The notes beneath the pieces were generated by a model. It did no database searches, was not told the origin of the DNA, and saw only the letters and a list, made by a program, of their open reading frames with translations. Positions 1 to 7,061 of a stretch of DNA of 12,326 nucleotides are shown in pieces. A program made the translations under genes and the position numbers. How positions within the stretch are numbered: position 1 is the stretch's first letter; each line of letters starts with the position of its first letter. Source of the stretch: Arthrobacter sp. (GTDB taxonomy: Bacteria; Actinomycetota; Actinomycetes; Actinomycetales; Micrococcaceae); the NCBI GenBank assembly GCA_025464925.1, contig JAODMS010000036.1:1-12326 (forward strand). Reading direction: 5' to 3'.

Positions 1-120
1 CACGAACTGGCAACCCGGGTCGAGCAAGAAGCCAAGGGCAAGGCCCGCCAGTTGGCCGAAAAGTTCAAACGCCCCCGTGGATCCGGCCCGAGCACTTCGG
101 GGGGCACGCAATCGACGTAG
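1..120 (+). CDS. C-terminal tail of an unidentified protein (5' partial)
   Basis: An open frame runs from the first base of the window to a TAG at 118-120, giving 39 residues. The first part (about residues 1-24) is a charged, probably helical stretch rich in Glu, Lys, Arg and Ala (for example TRVEQEAKGKARQLAEKFK). The last part is a Gly/Ser/Thr-rich tail that ends in STSGGTQST. Third codon positions are mostly G or C over the helical part, as in the certain genes of the window, which supports real coding. The piece is too short and too low in complexity to assign a family. It is a gene end only if the frame stays open beyond the left edge, which cannot be seen here. Confidence 0.5.
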   Translation, partial: HELATRVEQEAKGKARQLAEKFKRPRGSGPSTSGGTQST

Positions 121-169
121 CGACCAATCAGGGCGCGGCAGGATCCGCGTTGGCCGCACCCACGACGGC

Positions 170-591
170 ATGACAGAACAATTCCTGCTCCCTTACTGGA
201 CGGGGACCCGCTGGACGGACAGCACCGCGGCGGTCGCAACCGCCTTGACCTTCACCCATTCGCCCTCTCCCCCGACAATGGCCCCGAGTGAGGCTGGGTA
301 CGCCGGCCGAAGGCCATGGCAGGACAGCCGCTTCGCCCCTGCCCGATCTCCACGGGCGGGACGGCGGTCCTGTGCCGGAGTGCAGCACATATTCTTTTAC
401 CGAGTGCGCCAAGTGCTCGTTGAACAGCTTTTCCAACGCTGTCTGGCCGCCCGATCCGGATTGCCGGCGCCGTGCTCGTCGCTGTCTTAGCCGTGGCGGC
501 GTTCTTTGCTAACTGGTGGCTTGGGGTCCATGCTGTGAACTCAGCTAAGTATTGGTCCGACCGAGGCTGCACCGATTGGTGCCGCCTCTGA
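170..591 (+). pseudogene. Probable decayed DUF2510-type small membrane protein
   Basis: No single frame gives a convincing protein, but pieces of one appear in order in two frames. From the ATG at 170 (a frame running to a TAG ending at 490), residues 6-17 read LLPYWTGTRWTD. This resembles the core of the DUF2510 domain, a short actinobacterial N-terminal module whose core is usually of the form RYWDGTRWTD. It is followed by a Ser/Pro-rich stretch (THSPSPPTMAP), as in the linkers of such proteins. In the next frame, from about 457 to a TGA at 589-591, there is one hydrophobic helix (IAGAVLVAVLAVAAFF, then ANWWLGV) and a short polar tail ending CTDWCRL. DUF2510 domain, linker and one transmembrane helix is a common architecture. 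The usual GWYPDP start of the domain is missing and no ribosome binding site precedes 170, so I read it as a frameshifted, truncated remnant. The alternative is that the helix is a separate small ORF (GTG at 472, 39 residues). Confidence 0.35.
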
Positions 592-863
592 TCCTGAAAA
601 CCGCACACCGAGAGTTGGTCCTCGGCAGCATCACCGCCCGATCTGCATTCACGTTCCGCTGACCCGCCGCTATTGGTTCTGACCGATTGCCACGGTGCCG
701 GACTCGCAGGCCAATTGAAGCCCGTTGCAGACCGTGCCGGAATCTGCAGTTCTCACCACCCAGGACACGGCCACCCCAAAGACAAGGACGTCACCAGTTG
801 AGAGATTCACAGTCCAATCTGGTCCGGTTTTGCATACGCGAAGACTCCTGCGGTTCGCCCTCG

Positions 864-881
864 AGCCATTGTCGAATGGCT
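864..881 (-). terminator. Perfect 7-bp hairpin downstream of ychF
   Basis: AGCCATT (864-870) and AATGGCT (875-881) pair perfectly around a 4-base loop, about 45 bases past the ychF stop codon in the direction of transcription. No T-run follows on the minus strand, so this would be a non-canonical or Rho-assisted end, or an mRNA 3' stabiliser. Termination is inferred from position and structure only. Confidence 0.4.
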
Positions 882-893
882 AAGGGTGACACT

Positions 894-917
894 CGGCCTG
901 GGCTGCGCGCTAGGCCG
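894..917 (-). terminator. GC-rich hairpin just past the ychF stop codon
   Basis: CGGCCT (894-899) pairs with AGGCCG (912-917) around a 12-base loop, starting 8 bases after the ychF stop codon on the minus strand. Together with the hairpin at 864-881 it could form a two-stem 3' end for the ychF transcript. No U-tract follows. Confidence 0.35.
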
Positions 918-925
918 GAACTCGA

Positions 926-2011
926 CTACACATTGAATCTAAATTCAACGACGTCGCCGTCAGCCATCACGTATTCCTTGCCTTCGATCCGGACCTTACC
1001 GCGGGCTTTCGCCTCTGCCATGGAGCCGGCCTCCATCAGGTCATCGAAGGAGACGACTTCGTCCTTGATGAAGCCGCGCTGGAAATCGGAGTGGATCACG
1101 CCGGCGGCCTGCGGTGCGGTGTCGCCCTGGCGGATGGTCCAAGCACGGGTTTCCTTGGGTCCTGCCGTCAGGTAGGTCTGCAGGCCCAGGGTGTGGAAGC
1201 CGACACGGGCCAGCTGGTCAAGACCGGACTCGTCCTGGCCGTTCATTTCCAGCATCTCCCGGGCCTCTTCCTCGTCCAGCTCGACGAGGTCGGATTCGAG
1301 CTTGGCGTCGAGGAAGATGGCGTCCGCCGGGGCCACCATGGCCCGGAGTTCTTCCTGCTTCTCCGCACTGCCCAGGATTCCCTCGTCGGCATTGAAGACA
1401 TAGATGAAGGGCTTGGCCGTCAGGAGGCTGAGCTCCTTGAGGTGTTCCATCTCCAGCTTGTCGCTCTTGACCGAGGCGAAAATGGTGTCACCACGCTCCA
1501 GCACCGCCTGGGCCGCCTTGATGGCAGCCAGCTCGGCCGCTTCGCGCTTCTTGATCTTGACTTCTTTTTCAATCCGGGGAATGGCATTTTCGATGGTCTG
1601 GAGGTCAGCCAGGATCAGCTCGGTGTTGATGGTCTCCATGTCCGAGCGGGGATTGACCTTGCCGTCAACGTGGATGACGTCGGGGTCATCGAACACGCGG
1701 ACCACCTGGGCGAAAGCCTCGGCCTCACGGATGTTGGCAAGGAACTTGTTGCCCAGGCCTTCACCCTCCGAGGCCCCCTTGACGATCCCGGCGATGTCGA
1801 CGAAGGACACCGCCGCGGGCATCAGCCGTTGGGAGCCGAAGACGCTGGCCAGCTTCTCAAGCCGGGAATCCGGCAGGTTCACGACGCCGATGTTGGGCTC
1901 GATCGTGGCGAACGGGTAGTTCGCTGCGAGCACCTGATTCCGGGTCAGTGCATTGAAAAGGGTTGATTTGCCGACGTTGGGCAGTCCGACGATGCCAATA
2001 GTAAGAGCCAC
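926..2011 (-). CDS. ychF: Redox-regulated ATPase YchF (Obg-family, OLA1-like)
   Basis: This is a 361-residue YchF, full length for the family (about 363). The family binds ATP rather than GTP, associates with ribosomes and is linked to translation and stress responses in the cytosol. The P-loop is GLPNVGKS (9-16), the switch region contains [19 protein letters not shown] (72-90), and the G4 position reads NADE instead of the NKxD of true GTPases, as expected for ATP preference. The His of the switch cage lies in [10 protein letters not shown] helical coiled region ([19 protein letters not shown]) follows, and the C-terminus is a TGS domain ([17 protein letters not shown] to the end, EFRFNV). 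I chose GTG at 2011 because the family begins [16 protein letters not shown]. An ATG two codons upstream at 2017 is the alternative. The frame stays open to 2149 but that extension is not family-like. The gene is divergent from rmuC, with its own promoter presumably in the shared gap. Confidence 0.96.
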   Translation of the reverse strand: MALTIGIVGLPNVGKSTLFNALTRNQVLAANYPFATIEPNIGVVNLPDSRLEKLASVFGSQRLMPAAVSFVDIAGIVKGASEGEGLGNKFLANIREAEAFAQVVRVFDDPDVIHVDGKVNPRSDMETINTELILADLQTIENAIPRIEKEVKIKKREAAELAAIKAAQAVLERGDTIFASVKSDKLEMEHLKELSLLTAKPFIYVFNADEGILGSAEKQEELRAMVAPADAIFLDAKLESDLVELDEEEAREMLEMNGQDESGLDQLARVGFHTLGLQTYLTAGPKETRAWTIRQGDTAPQAAGVIHSDFQRGFIKDEVVSFDDLMEAGSMAEAKARGKVRIEGKEYVMADGDVVEFRFNV

Positions 2012-2019
2012 GAGCATAC

Positions 2020-2025
2020 ATTCTA
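2020..2025 (-). promoter_or_regulatory. -10-like TAGAAT next to the ychF start
   Basis: On the minus strand TAGAAT is followed by 8 bases and then the GTG chosen as the ychF start. Actinobacterial -10 elements commonly read TAnnnT, and on leaderless mRNAs they sit about 6-8 bases before the start codon. No clear Shine-Dalgarno fits the GTG, and no good -35 is visible. The competing reading is that GGG just upstream serves the ATG at 2017. Confidence 0.35.
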
Positions 2026-2133
2026 CCCGCAGTGGCTGTGGATCGCTGCGGGGCCGGTCGCAGCCGCCTGGGGCACGCTGCGCTACCGTGCGTCGGAGCC
2101 GAAACTTTCGCAGCTGCGTGCCAGAGTGAAGCC

Positions 2134-3366
2134 ATGGATGCTTTCGCACTGATTCTTGCCCTGCTCATGCTGCTCGGCGGCGCCGTTGCCGGCGCCACCG
2201 CCGTTTACGTGTTTCTCCGCCGGCGTTATGTGGCGGTCGAGCAGGACTTCGACGCCGTCTCGGCCCGGCTCGCCGAAGTCAGCGCGCAGTTTGCCGCGGC
2301 CGACGCCGAGAAGCGCCTTCTCGCCGCACAGAACCGCGAACTGGGCGAGGCGCGGACGGCGGACGGAAGTGTGCTGCGCGCCCTGGCACCCGTGGCGGAG
2401 AAACTTACCGCCGTGCAGCAGCAGGTGTCGCTGCTGGAGCGCGACCGGCTGGAGCAGTACGGACAGTTGGCCCAGCAACTGCAGGAGGCCCGCCTGTCCG
2501 ATGAGCAGCTGCTGCGTTCAACCCACGCGCTGGAATCGGCGCTGCGTTCCAACAGCGCCCGCGGCCAGTGGGGCGAGGTCCAGCTGCGGCGGGTGGTCGA
2601 AGCGGCCGGGATGCTGCGGCACGTCGATTTCCATGAGCAGCTGCACAGCGCCACTACCGAGAACAGCCTCCGGCCCGACCTCGTAGTTCAGCTGCCCGGC
2701 GACAAGCAGCTGGTCGTCGACGCGAAGGTCCCGCTGGCGTCCTACCTTGAGGCACAGGAGCTCGGTGCGTCCTCGGGCAGGCCGCAGCTCGGGCAGCAGG
2801 TGCATCTGGCGGCCCATGCGAAGGCCCTGAAGGCCCATGTGGATGCACTGAGCAACAAGAAGTACTGGGACATCCCCGGCAACTCACCGGAGCTCGTGGT
2901 CTGCTTCCTGCCCGCGGAATCAATCCTGGCGGCGGCGCTCTCGGCAGATCCGGCCCTGCTGGATTATGCGTTGTCCAAGAACGTGGTCCTCGCCTCCCCC
3001 GGCACCCTGTTGGCTGTGCTGAAGTCGGTCGCCTTCACCTGGCGGCAGGACGTGCTGACGGACAGCGCCAGGGAACTCTTTGAACTCGCCCGTCAGCTCT
3101 ACGAGCGGATGGGTACCCTGGGTGAAAACGTCACCAAGCTCGGTGCCTCCCTGAAGACCTCGGTGGACCGTTACAACTCCCTGGTCGGCACCCTGGAGGC
3201 ACGGGTGCTGCCCACCGCCCGGAAGCTCAATGCCCTTGACGCAACGGGGCTGGCAAGTCCCGCCGCCGTGGAGGTGATGCCCCGTTCTGTGGCGGCTCCC
3301 GAGCTGCAGCGAGCCGGGCAGCCTGGGCACGGGTCCGGAGAGGACGCGGAAGAGTCGGCCGCCTAG
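2134..3366 (+). CDS. rmuC: RmuC-family DNA recombination protein
   Basis: This is a 410-residue RmuC-family protein. RmuC limits rearrangements at inverted repeats in Escherichia coli and is predicted to carry a restriction-endonuclease-like fold; its exact activity is not settled. An N-terminal membrane anchor (about 4-28, ending FLRRR) is followed by a long Glu/Gln/Arg/Ala-rich coiled coil (about 30-125). The RmuC core covers about 140-370: RGQWGE at 143-148, then RPDLVVQLPG and LVVDAK with Asp196 and Lys198 (the PD...DxK-like pair), and later SPELVVCFLPAE and ASPGTLLAVL. The tail after about 375 is low-complexity. I chose ATG 2134 because it places the hydrophobic anchor at the very N-terminus; the frame is open from 2032 but that extension is not family-like and would enter the ychF promoter gap. 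Only a weak AGAGTGA precedes it. The gene converges on ispH. Confidence 0.94.
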   Translation: MDAFALILALLMLLGGAVAGATAVYVFLRRRYVAVEQDFDAVSARLAEVSAQFAAADAEKRLLAAQNRELGEARTADGSVLRALAPVAEKLTAVQQQVSLLERDRLEQYGQLAQQLQEARLSDEQLLRSTHALESALRSNSARGQWGEVQLRRVVEAAGMLRHVDFHEQLHSATTENSLRPDLVVQLPGDKQLVVDAKVPLASYLEAQELGASSGRPQLGQQVHLAAHAKALKAHVDALSNKKYWDIPGNSPELVVCFLPAESILAAALSADPALLDYALSKNVVLASPGTLLAVLKSVAFTWRQDVLTDSARELFELARQLYERMGTLGENVTKLGASLKTSVDRYNSLVGTLEARVLPTARKLNALDATGLASPAAVEVMPRSVAAPELQRAGQPGHGSGEDAEESAA

Positions 3367-3393
3367 GAACGCCGCGGGGCTTCCGGCCGGGCG

Positions 3394-3408
3394 CCTGGCG
3401 ACGCCAGG
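3394..3408. terminator. Hairpin between convergent rmuC and ispH
   Basis: CCTGGC (3394-3399) pairs with GCCAGG (3403-3408) around GAC. Flanking GCG and CGC can extend the stem with one bulged G. It lies inside the 45-base gap between the two stop codons, where a bidirectional terminator is expected. There is no T-run on either strand, so the mechanism is uncertain. Confidence 0.6.
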
Positions 3409-3411
3409 GCG

Positions 3412-4503
3412 CTAGGAATTCCTCGCGGGACGTGCACCGCGGCCGCCGAGGGCGCGGGTGACGTCACCGGCTTCCTTCAGGGTGGCCCGGAGCTCCTTCG
3501 GCAGGGAGAAGAGCAGGTCTTCCTCGGCTGTGACGACTTCCTCGACGGATCCGTAGCCATAGTCGGCCAGGAGCCGCAGCACGTCCTTGACCAGGACCTC
3601 CGGGACGGAGGCTCCCGATGTCACGCCCACGGTGCTGACGCCTTCAAACCAGGCCTCGTCCACCTCGTTCGCGAAGTCGACCCGGTAGGAGGCCTTCGCC
3701 CCGTACTCCAGTGCTACTTCCACGAGGCGCACGGAATTTGAAGAGTTGGCCGACCCGACCACGATCACGAGCTCTGCCTGGGGTGAAATCTTCTTGATGG
3801 CCACCTGCCGGTTGGTGGTGGCGTAGCAGATGTCGTCGCTGGGCGGATCCTGCAGAGTGGGGAAGCGCTCCTTCAGCAGCCTGACCGTCTCCATGGTTTC
3901 GTCCACGCTCAGGGTGGTCTGGGAAAGCCAGATGACCTTCTCCGGGTCCCGGACCGTCACCTTGTCGACCTCATGGGGGCCGTTGATGATCTGGATGTGC
4001 TCCGGTGCTTCGCCGGCGGTGCCTTCAACTTCCTCGTGGCCGTCATGGCCGATCAGGAGGATGTCGAAGTCGTCCTTGGCAAAGCGGACGGCCTCGCGGT
4101 GCACCTTGGTCACCAGCGGGCAGGTCGCGTCGATCGTCCGCAGGCCGCGGTCCTCGGCGGACTGGACCACTGCGGGCGAGACGCCGTGCGCGGAGAAGAT
4201 CACGAGGGCACCTTCGGGGACCTCGTCCGTTTCTTCAACGAAGATTGCGCCCTTCTCTTCGAGGGAGCTGACCACGTGCACGTTGTGCACAATCTGCTTG
4301 CGCACGTACACGGGCGGACCATAGTGTTCCAAGGCTTTTTCCACCGCAATGACTGCCCGGTCCACGCCGGCGCAGTACCCGCGGGGAGCTGCCAGCAATA
4401 CCTTTTTCGGACCGGCGACAGGGGCCGCCGCCAGCACGTCCTCCGGCGAACGCCGCCGGCGCGGAACGGTTGGCATCGGAATGGAAACAGCGGTGAGGGT
4501 CAT
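3412..4503 (-). CDS. ispH: 4-hydroxy-3-methylbut-2-enyl diphosphate reductase
   Basis: IspH (LytB) is an iron-sulfur enzyme that reduces HMBPP to IPP and DMAPP, the last step of the MEP isoprenoid pathway in the cytosol. The protein has 363 residues. The three cysteines that hold the cluster are all present: Cys44 in [11 protein letters not shown], Cys128 in [11 protein letters not shown] and Cys226 in ICYATTNRQ. Other signatures are HNxxV near 73-77, FSAHGVSP (103-110), [14 protein letters not shown] (152-165, with the catalytic Glu at 158), SQTTLS (194-199) and [11 protein letters not shown]. About 30 Pro/Arg/Ala-rich residues precede the family core, a length seen in other actinobacterial copies. 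ATG 4503 is the first start; M10 is a later option. GGAG lies only one base before the ATG, too close for a normal ribosome site, while TAGCAT ends six bases upstream, which suggests a leaderless mRNA. The gene is followed by a hairpin shared with rmuC. Confidence 0.97.
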   Translation of the reverse strand: MTLTAVSIPMPTVPRRRRSPEDVLAAAPVAGPKKVLLAAPRGYCAGVDRAVIAVEKALEHYGPPVYVRKQIVHNVHVVSSLEEKGAIFVEETDEVPEGALVIFSAHGVSPAVVQSAEDRGLRTIDATCPLVTKVHREAVRFAKDDFDILLIGHDGHEEVEGTAGEAPEHIQIINGPHEVDKVTVRDPEKVIWLSQTTLSVDETMETVRLLKERFPTLQDPPSDDICYATTNRQVAIKKISPQAELVIVVGSANSSNSVRLVEVALEYGAKASYRVDFANEVDEAWFEGVSTVGVTSGASVPEVLVKDVLRLLADYGYGSVEEVVTAEEDLLFSLPKELRATLKEAGDVTRALGGRGARPARNS

Positions 4504-4509
4504 GCTCCA

Positions 4510-4515
4510 ATGCTA
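4510..4515 (-). promoter_or_regulatory. -10-like TAGCAT exactly 6 bases before the ispH ATG
   Basis: On the minus strand TAGCAT is followed by TGGAGC and then the ATG of ispH. This matches the TAnnnT element and spacing typical of actinobacterial leaderless transcripts, with transcription starting at or next to the A of ATG. No convincing -35 is seen upstream. Confidence 0.5.
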
Positions 4516-4592
4516 CCGGTGTTCAATGGCGCCTGTTTCTGGCCCGCCCGGCCCCGCAGCAGAGCTGCGCTCAGCGTCCGGCCGGCCCGGCG

Positions 4593-4618
4593 TCGGGTTC
4601 GGGCCTCGGGCTCGGGCC
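4593..4618. repeat. Short tandem TCGGG(T/C)(C) repeat, four units
   Basis: Four consecutive units read TCGGGT, TCGGGCC, TCGGGC and TCGGGCC. They lie in the 121-base gap between the 3' end of the membrane-protein gene and the ispH start. Copy number could vary between strains by slippage. No function is evident. Confidence 0.6.
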
Positions 4619-4624
4619 TCTGTT

Positions 4625-5470
4625 TTAGGCGCGTCGGCGGCCGCGGACGACGCGAAGCACGATCCCCAGGCCCAGCAGCGCGCCGCCAGCCACCACGGTG
4701 GCTAGGATCCACTGCTCGAAACCGGCCGTGGCCGTTGACACCAACTCGCGCTTGAAGATCTCCGCCACCTCATTGCCGGTGGACGTCCCGGCCACGGCGG
4801 CGCCGGCGGCACCGGACGCCAGCTTCCACACACCGGCAAGCACCAGCGCGCCCGCACCTGTTCCGGCAAGGACGGTCCACCGCCGGCGGGCGGCAACAAA
4901 GGCCAGCGCCAAGGCGAGGCCCGCACCGGCGGCCGCGGCGTAGCCCAGCGTGGCATAGGCGGCGAACCGCTCGATGAGCTGGCGCTGGTCGGGCTGTCCG
5001 ATGTGGATCAGCACCTCCTCGGGCGCCGCCAGCGGCAGCCGGGTGGCGGCCGAGACCTGTTCCGCTACCAGCCCCGCCAGCGGCCCGACATCCAGGGTCA
5101 GCGAGCTACGGCCGTCGGCCTCTGCCGGCAGGGTGTTCGGATCAGCGAACGTCAGCCGGTGGCTCTTGCGCAGCGTTTCCGCCCAGGCCTCGGGATAGCC
5201 CGGAAGTGCCGTCAGGGACTGTGCCGTGTTTTCCAGGATCGGCCGGGCCATTTGCCTGAGGGCAGCAGGGATCCCACTTCCCGAGCCGAGGCTGCCGACG
5301 GTGGCCGAGGCCAGCCTCCGCTGGAACAAGGGGTCCTGGCCCAGCGGTCCGGCCAGGGCCACGAAGCCCTCTTCCTGGACGATGTTCCGGTCCACCCATA
5401 TGGCAGGGACGGCGACAGCCGCCATCAGGAGCCCGATGAGGACAGCAGCGGCCGAGACAAAAGTGCGCAA
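4625..5470 (-). CDS. Uncharacterised membrane protein, four predicted helices
   Basis: This 281-residue protein is not one I recognise. It starts with a hydrophobic segment (about 5-25, VSAAAVLIGLLMAAVAVPAIWV) that is either a signal anchor or a signal peptide. Then come about 145 soluble residues (26-170) with no cysteines, probably outside the membrane. Two adjacent helices follow (LGYAAAAGAGLALALAFVAA, ending in Arg-Arg-Arg, and LAGTGAGALVLAGVWKLA), then a loop of about 35 residues, and a last helix (WILATVVAGGALLGLGIVL) ending in RVVRGRRRA. The positive-inside rule puts the C-terminus in the cytosol. The start is a TTG, but it is well supported: AGGA lies five bases upstream, and the hydrophobic segment begins straight after. 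The gene is flanked by ispH (same strand, downstream) and divergent xseA. Function is unknown; the arrangement of soluble domain and helices could suit an envelope sensor or assembly factor, but nothing in the sequence shows that. Confidence 0.8.
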   Translation of the reverse strand: MRTFVSAAAVLIGLLMAAVAVPAIWVDRNIVQEEGFVALAGPLGQDPLFQRRLASATVGSLGSGSGIPAALRQMARPILENTAQSLTALPGYPEAWAETLRKSHRLTFADPNTLPAEADGRSSLTLDVGPLAGLVAEQVSAATRLPLAAPEEVLIHIGQPDQRQLIERFAAYATLGYAAAAGAGLALALAFVAARRRWTVLAGTGAGALVLAGVWKLASGAAGAAVAGTSTGNEVAEIFKRELVSTATAGFEQWILATVVAGGALLGLGIVLRVVRGRRRA

Positions 5471-5475
5471 GAGAA

Positions 5476-5480
5476 TCCTA
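5476..5480 (-). promoter_or_regulatory. Ribosome binding site (TAGGA) that supports the TTG start
   Basis: On the minus strand TAGGA is followed by TTCTC (5 bases) and TTG. No ATG or GTG in this frame is better placed, so this site decides the start of the membrane-protein gene. Confidence 0.6.
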
Positions 5481-5505
5481 GGAAGTCGTTGGGTGGTTCC
5501 ACCCT

Positions 5506-5521
5506 ACGGGGGCAGCCCCGT
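5506..5521. other. 6-bp hairpin in the divergent gap before xseA
   Basis: ACGGGG (5506-5511) pairs with CCCCGT (5516-5521) around GCAG. It lies between the divergent membrane-protein gene and xseA, within about 40 bases of the former's start. It could be an operator, part of a leader, or chance; no T-run follows. Confidence 0.35.
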
Positions 5522-5655
5522 GGTCAATAAAGTCCGGCCCTGGTGGTAGAGCTATGGATAGAGTTGAAACAGACAAGTTCCCGCTGCCTGCCGGCCATCC
5601 TCCCTCGGGACCGATCCGGCTGACAGCCCGGCCCTGGCAAAGGACAACCACGCAC

Positions 5656-5697
5656 ATGCACAAGGCACTCGCCGCCCCGGGGTACGGGCATGTCTGA
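5656..5697 (+). CDS. Possible 13-residue leader ORF overlapping the xseA start
   Basis: An ATG at 5656 opens the frame MHKALAAPGYGHV and stops at TGA 5695-5697, five bases inside xseA in another frame. AAAGGA at 5639-5644 is a plausible ribosome site, although the 11-base gap to the ATG is long. xseA itself has only a weak site, so ribosomes finishing this short ORF could restart at the xseA ATG a few bases back. There is no amino-acid bias that would suggest an attenuator. The ORF is short enough to arise by chance. Confidence 0.3.
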   Translation: MHKALAAPGYGHV

Positions 5698-6976
5698 AGA
5701 CATCAAAGCAGGCACCACAGTACCGGCCACCGCGGCAGGGACCAGCCCGGACAACCCCTGGCCGCTGCAGCTGCTGTCCCAGAAACTCAAGATGCACATC
5801 GACCGCGCGCCGTCGGCCTGGGTTGAAGGCCAGGTCATCGAGCTGAACCGGCGCGGCACCAACGCCTACCTGACGCTGCGGGATATTGACGCGGAGATCT
5901 CCTTGCCGGCGTCGGTCTGGACCAACGTGCTGGACCGCCAGGACATACCGTTGGAGCGCGGCTCCCGCGTCGTGGCACTGCTCAAGGCTGAATTCTGGCT
6001 GAAGACGGGCCGGCTGAACATGTCCGTGAAGGACATCAGGCCGGTGGGGCTGGGTGATCTGCTGGCCAGGATTGAACGGCTGCGCCAGGCGCTCGCGGCG
6101 GAAGGCCTGTTCTCCGACGCACGCAAGAAACGGCTCCCCCTGCTCCCCCACCGGATCGGCCTCATCACCGGCCGCGATTCCGATGCCAAGAAGGATGTGC
6201 TGCGTAACGCGGCGCTCCGCTGGCCCGCGGTCGAGTTCGAGATCCGCGAAGTGGCGGTCCAGGGCAACACCGCCGTGGCGCAGGTCATTGCTGCCTTGCG
6301 GGAACTTGATGCCCGCCCTGAAGTCGACGTGATTGTGATCGCCCGCGGCGGGGGCGCCTTGGAGGATCTGCTGCCGGTCAGCAACGAGGAACTCATCCGG
6401 GCCGTGGCCGGCGCGGCAACGCCCGTCGTGAGCGCGATCGGCCATGAGGCGGACCGGCCGATTCTCGACGATGTGGCGGACCTTCGGGCCTCGACTCCCA
6501 CCGACGCAGCCAAGAGGATCGTTCCGGACGTGGTGGAGGAGCTCGCCCGGGTGCGGCAGGCCCGGGACCAGCTCCGTCGCGGAGTCGTACGCCTTGTCGA
6601 ACGGGAGACGGACCGGCTGGCCTCGTTGCGGTCCCGGCCGGTGCTGGCGTCCCCCGAAGGCATGATCACCACCCGGCTCGACGACGTCGAACGGCTGAAG
6701 GGCCGCTCGCACGCGGCCATCAACACGGCGGTCGTGAGGGCAGCGGACCAGCTGGTCCACCTCAAGGCCCAGGTGCGTGCGCTCTCACCGCAAAAGACCC
6801 TGGACCGCGGTTACGCCGTCGTGCAGCTCGCCGACGGAGAGGCAGTCCCCGGCACGCGCCGGGAGGTTGTGCGGCACCCTTCACAGGCGCCTGCGGGCAC
6901 CGACTTGACCGTCCGTGTCGCCGGCGGCAGGTTCACCGCCCGGTCCACCGGCGGCCAGGAACCGGCCGACGACTGA
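5690..6976 (+). CDS. xseA: Exodeoxyribonuclease VII large subunit
   Basis: XseA is the catalytic large subunit of exonuclease VII, which degrades single-stranded DNA from both ends to oligonucleotides in DNA repair; it works in a cytosolic complex with several XseB subunits. The protein has 428 residues. After a variable N-terminus, the OB-fold domain spans about 22-125 (WVEGQVIELNRRGTNAYLTLRD near 44-65, and TGRLNMSVKDIRPVG). The catalytic domain follows: GLFSDARKKRLPLLPHRIGLITGRDSDAKKDVL, then VDVIVIARGGGALEDLLPVSNE and SAIGHEADRPILDDVADLRASTPTDAA, all standard family motifs. A long charged helical region (about 275-365) is where XseB would bind, and the C-terminus has LDRGYAVV and the beta-rich LTVRVAGGRF. 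ATG 5690 has only a poor ribosome site (a GGGTACGGGC stretch). xseB follows after 85 bases in the same direction. Confidence 0.97.
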   Translation: MSEDIKAGTTVPATAAGTSPDNPWPLQLLSQKLKMHIDRAPSAWVEGQVIELNRRGTNAYLTLRDIDAEISLPASVWTNVLDRQDIPLERGSRVVALLKAEFWLKTGRLNMSVKDIRPVGLGDLLARIERLRQALAAEGLFSDARKKRLPLLPHRIGLITGRDSDAKKDVLRNAALRWPAVEFEIREVAVQGNTAVAQVIAALRELDARPEVDVIVIARGGGALEDLLPVSNEELIRAVAGAATPVVSAIGHEADRPILDDVADLRASTPTDAAKRIVPDVVEELARVRQARDQLRRGVVRLVERETDRLASLRSRPVLASPEGMITTRLDDVERLKGRSHAAINTAVVRAADQLVHLKAQVRALSPQKTLDRGYAVVQLADGEAVPGTRREVVRHPSQAPAGTDLTVRVAGGRFTARSTGGQEPADD

Positions 6977-7050
6977 ACCGCCGGAATCCCGGCTGCACCA
7001 GGACCCACCCGAAACCATTCCCGCCAGGCCACAGGGCCGCGGGACAAGCA

Positions 7051-7055
7051 AGGAG
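7051..7055 (+). promoter_or_regulatory. Ribosome binding site (AGGAG) of xseB
   Basis: AGGAG lies six bases before the ATG at 7062, preceded by A. It fixes the xseB start well downstream of the beginning of its open frame at 6915, which would overlap xseA. Confidence 0.7.
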
Positions 7056-7061
7056 CAACAC

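Larger units (their letters stand above)
592..925. other. Non-coding stretch downstream of ychF
   Basis: I see no credible gene in these 334 bases. The longest open frame (plus strand from 687) is rich in Arg, Pro, Cys and Ser, has no recognisable domain, and runs on into the antisense of ychF. The right end carries two hairpins that are listed separately. The left part carries an imperfect copy (671-688) of a sequence at 550-564 beginning TATTGGT and containing GACCGA. The stretch is probably decayed sequence plus the ychF 3' end. Confidence 0.5.

Noticed and set aside
550..688. Imperfect direct repeats starting TATTGGT (550-564 and 671-688)
   Set aside because: There are only two short, diverged copies with no terminal inverted repeats, no transposase and no att-like context, so I treat the similarity as probable chance.
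1091..1966. A 291-residue open frame on the plus strand
   Set aside because: It is antisense to ychF and shows no recognisable domain.
2109..2118. Palindrome CGCAGCTGCG between ychF and rmuC
   Set aside because: A 10-base GC-rich palindrome is common by chance in such DNA and nothing else marks it as an operator.
2012..2149. N-terminal extension of the ychF frame
   Set aside because: The extra 46 codons overlap the rmuC start region and encode sequence unlike the family, which begins right before the P-loop.
3973..4755. A 260-residue open frame on the plus strand
   Set aside because: It runs antisense through ispH and into the membrane-protein gene, and turns Arg/Pro-rich, as shadow frames do.
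5552..6760. A 402-residue open frame on the minus strand
   Set aside because: It is antisense to xseA, which carries all exonuclease VII motifs; the frame is open only because of GC bias.
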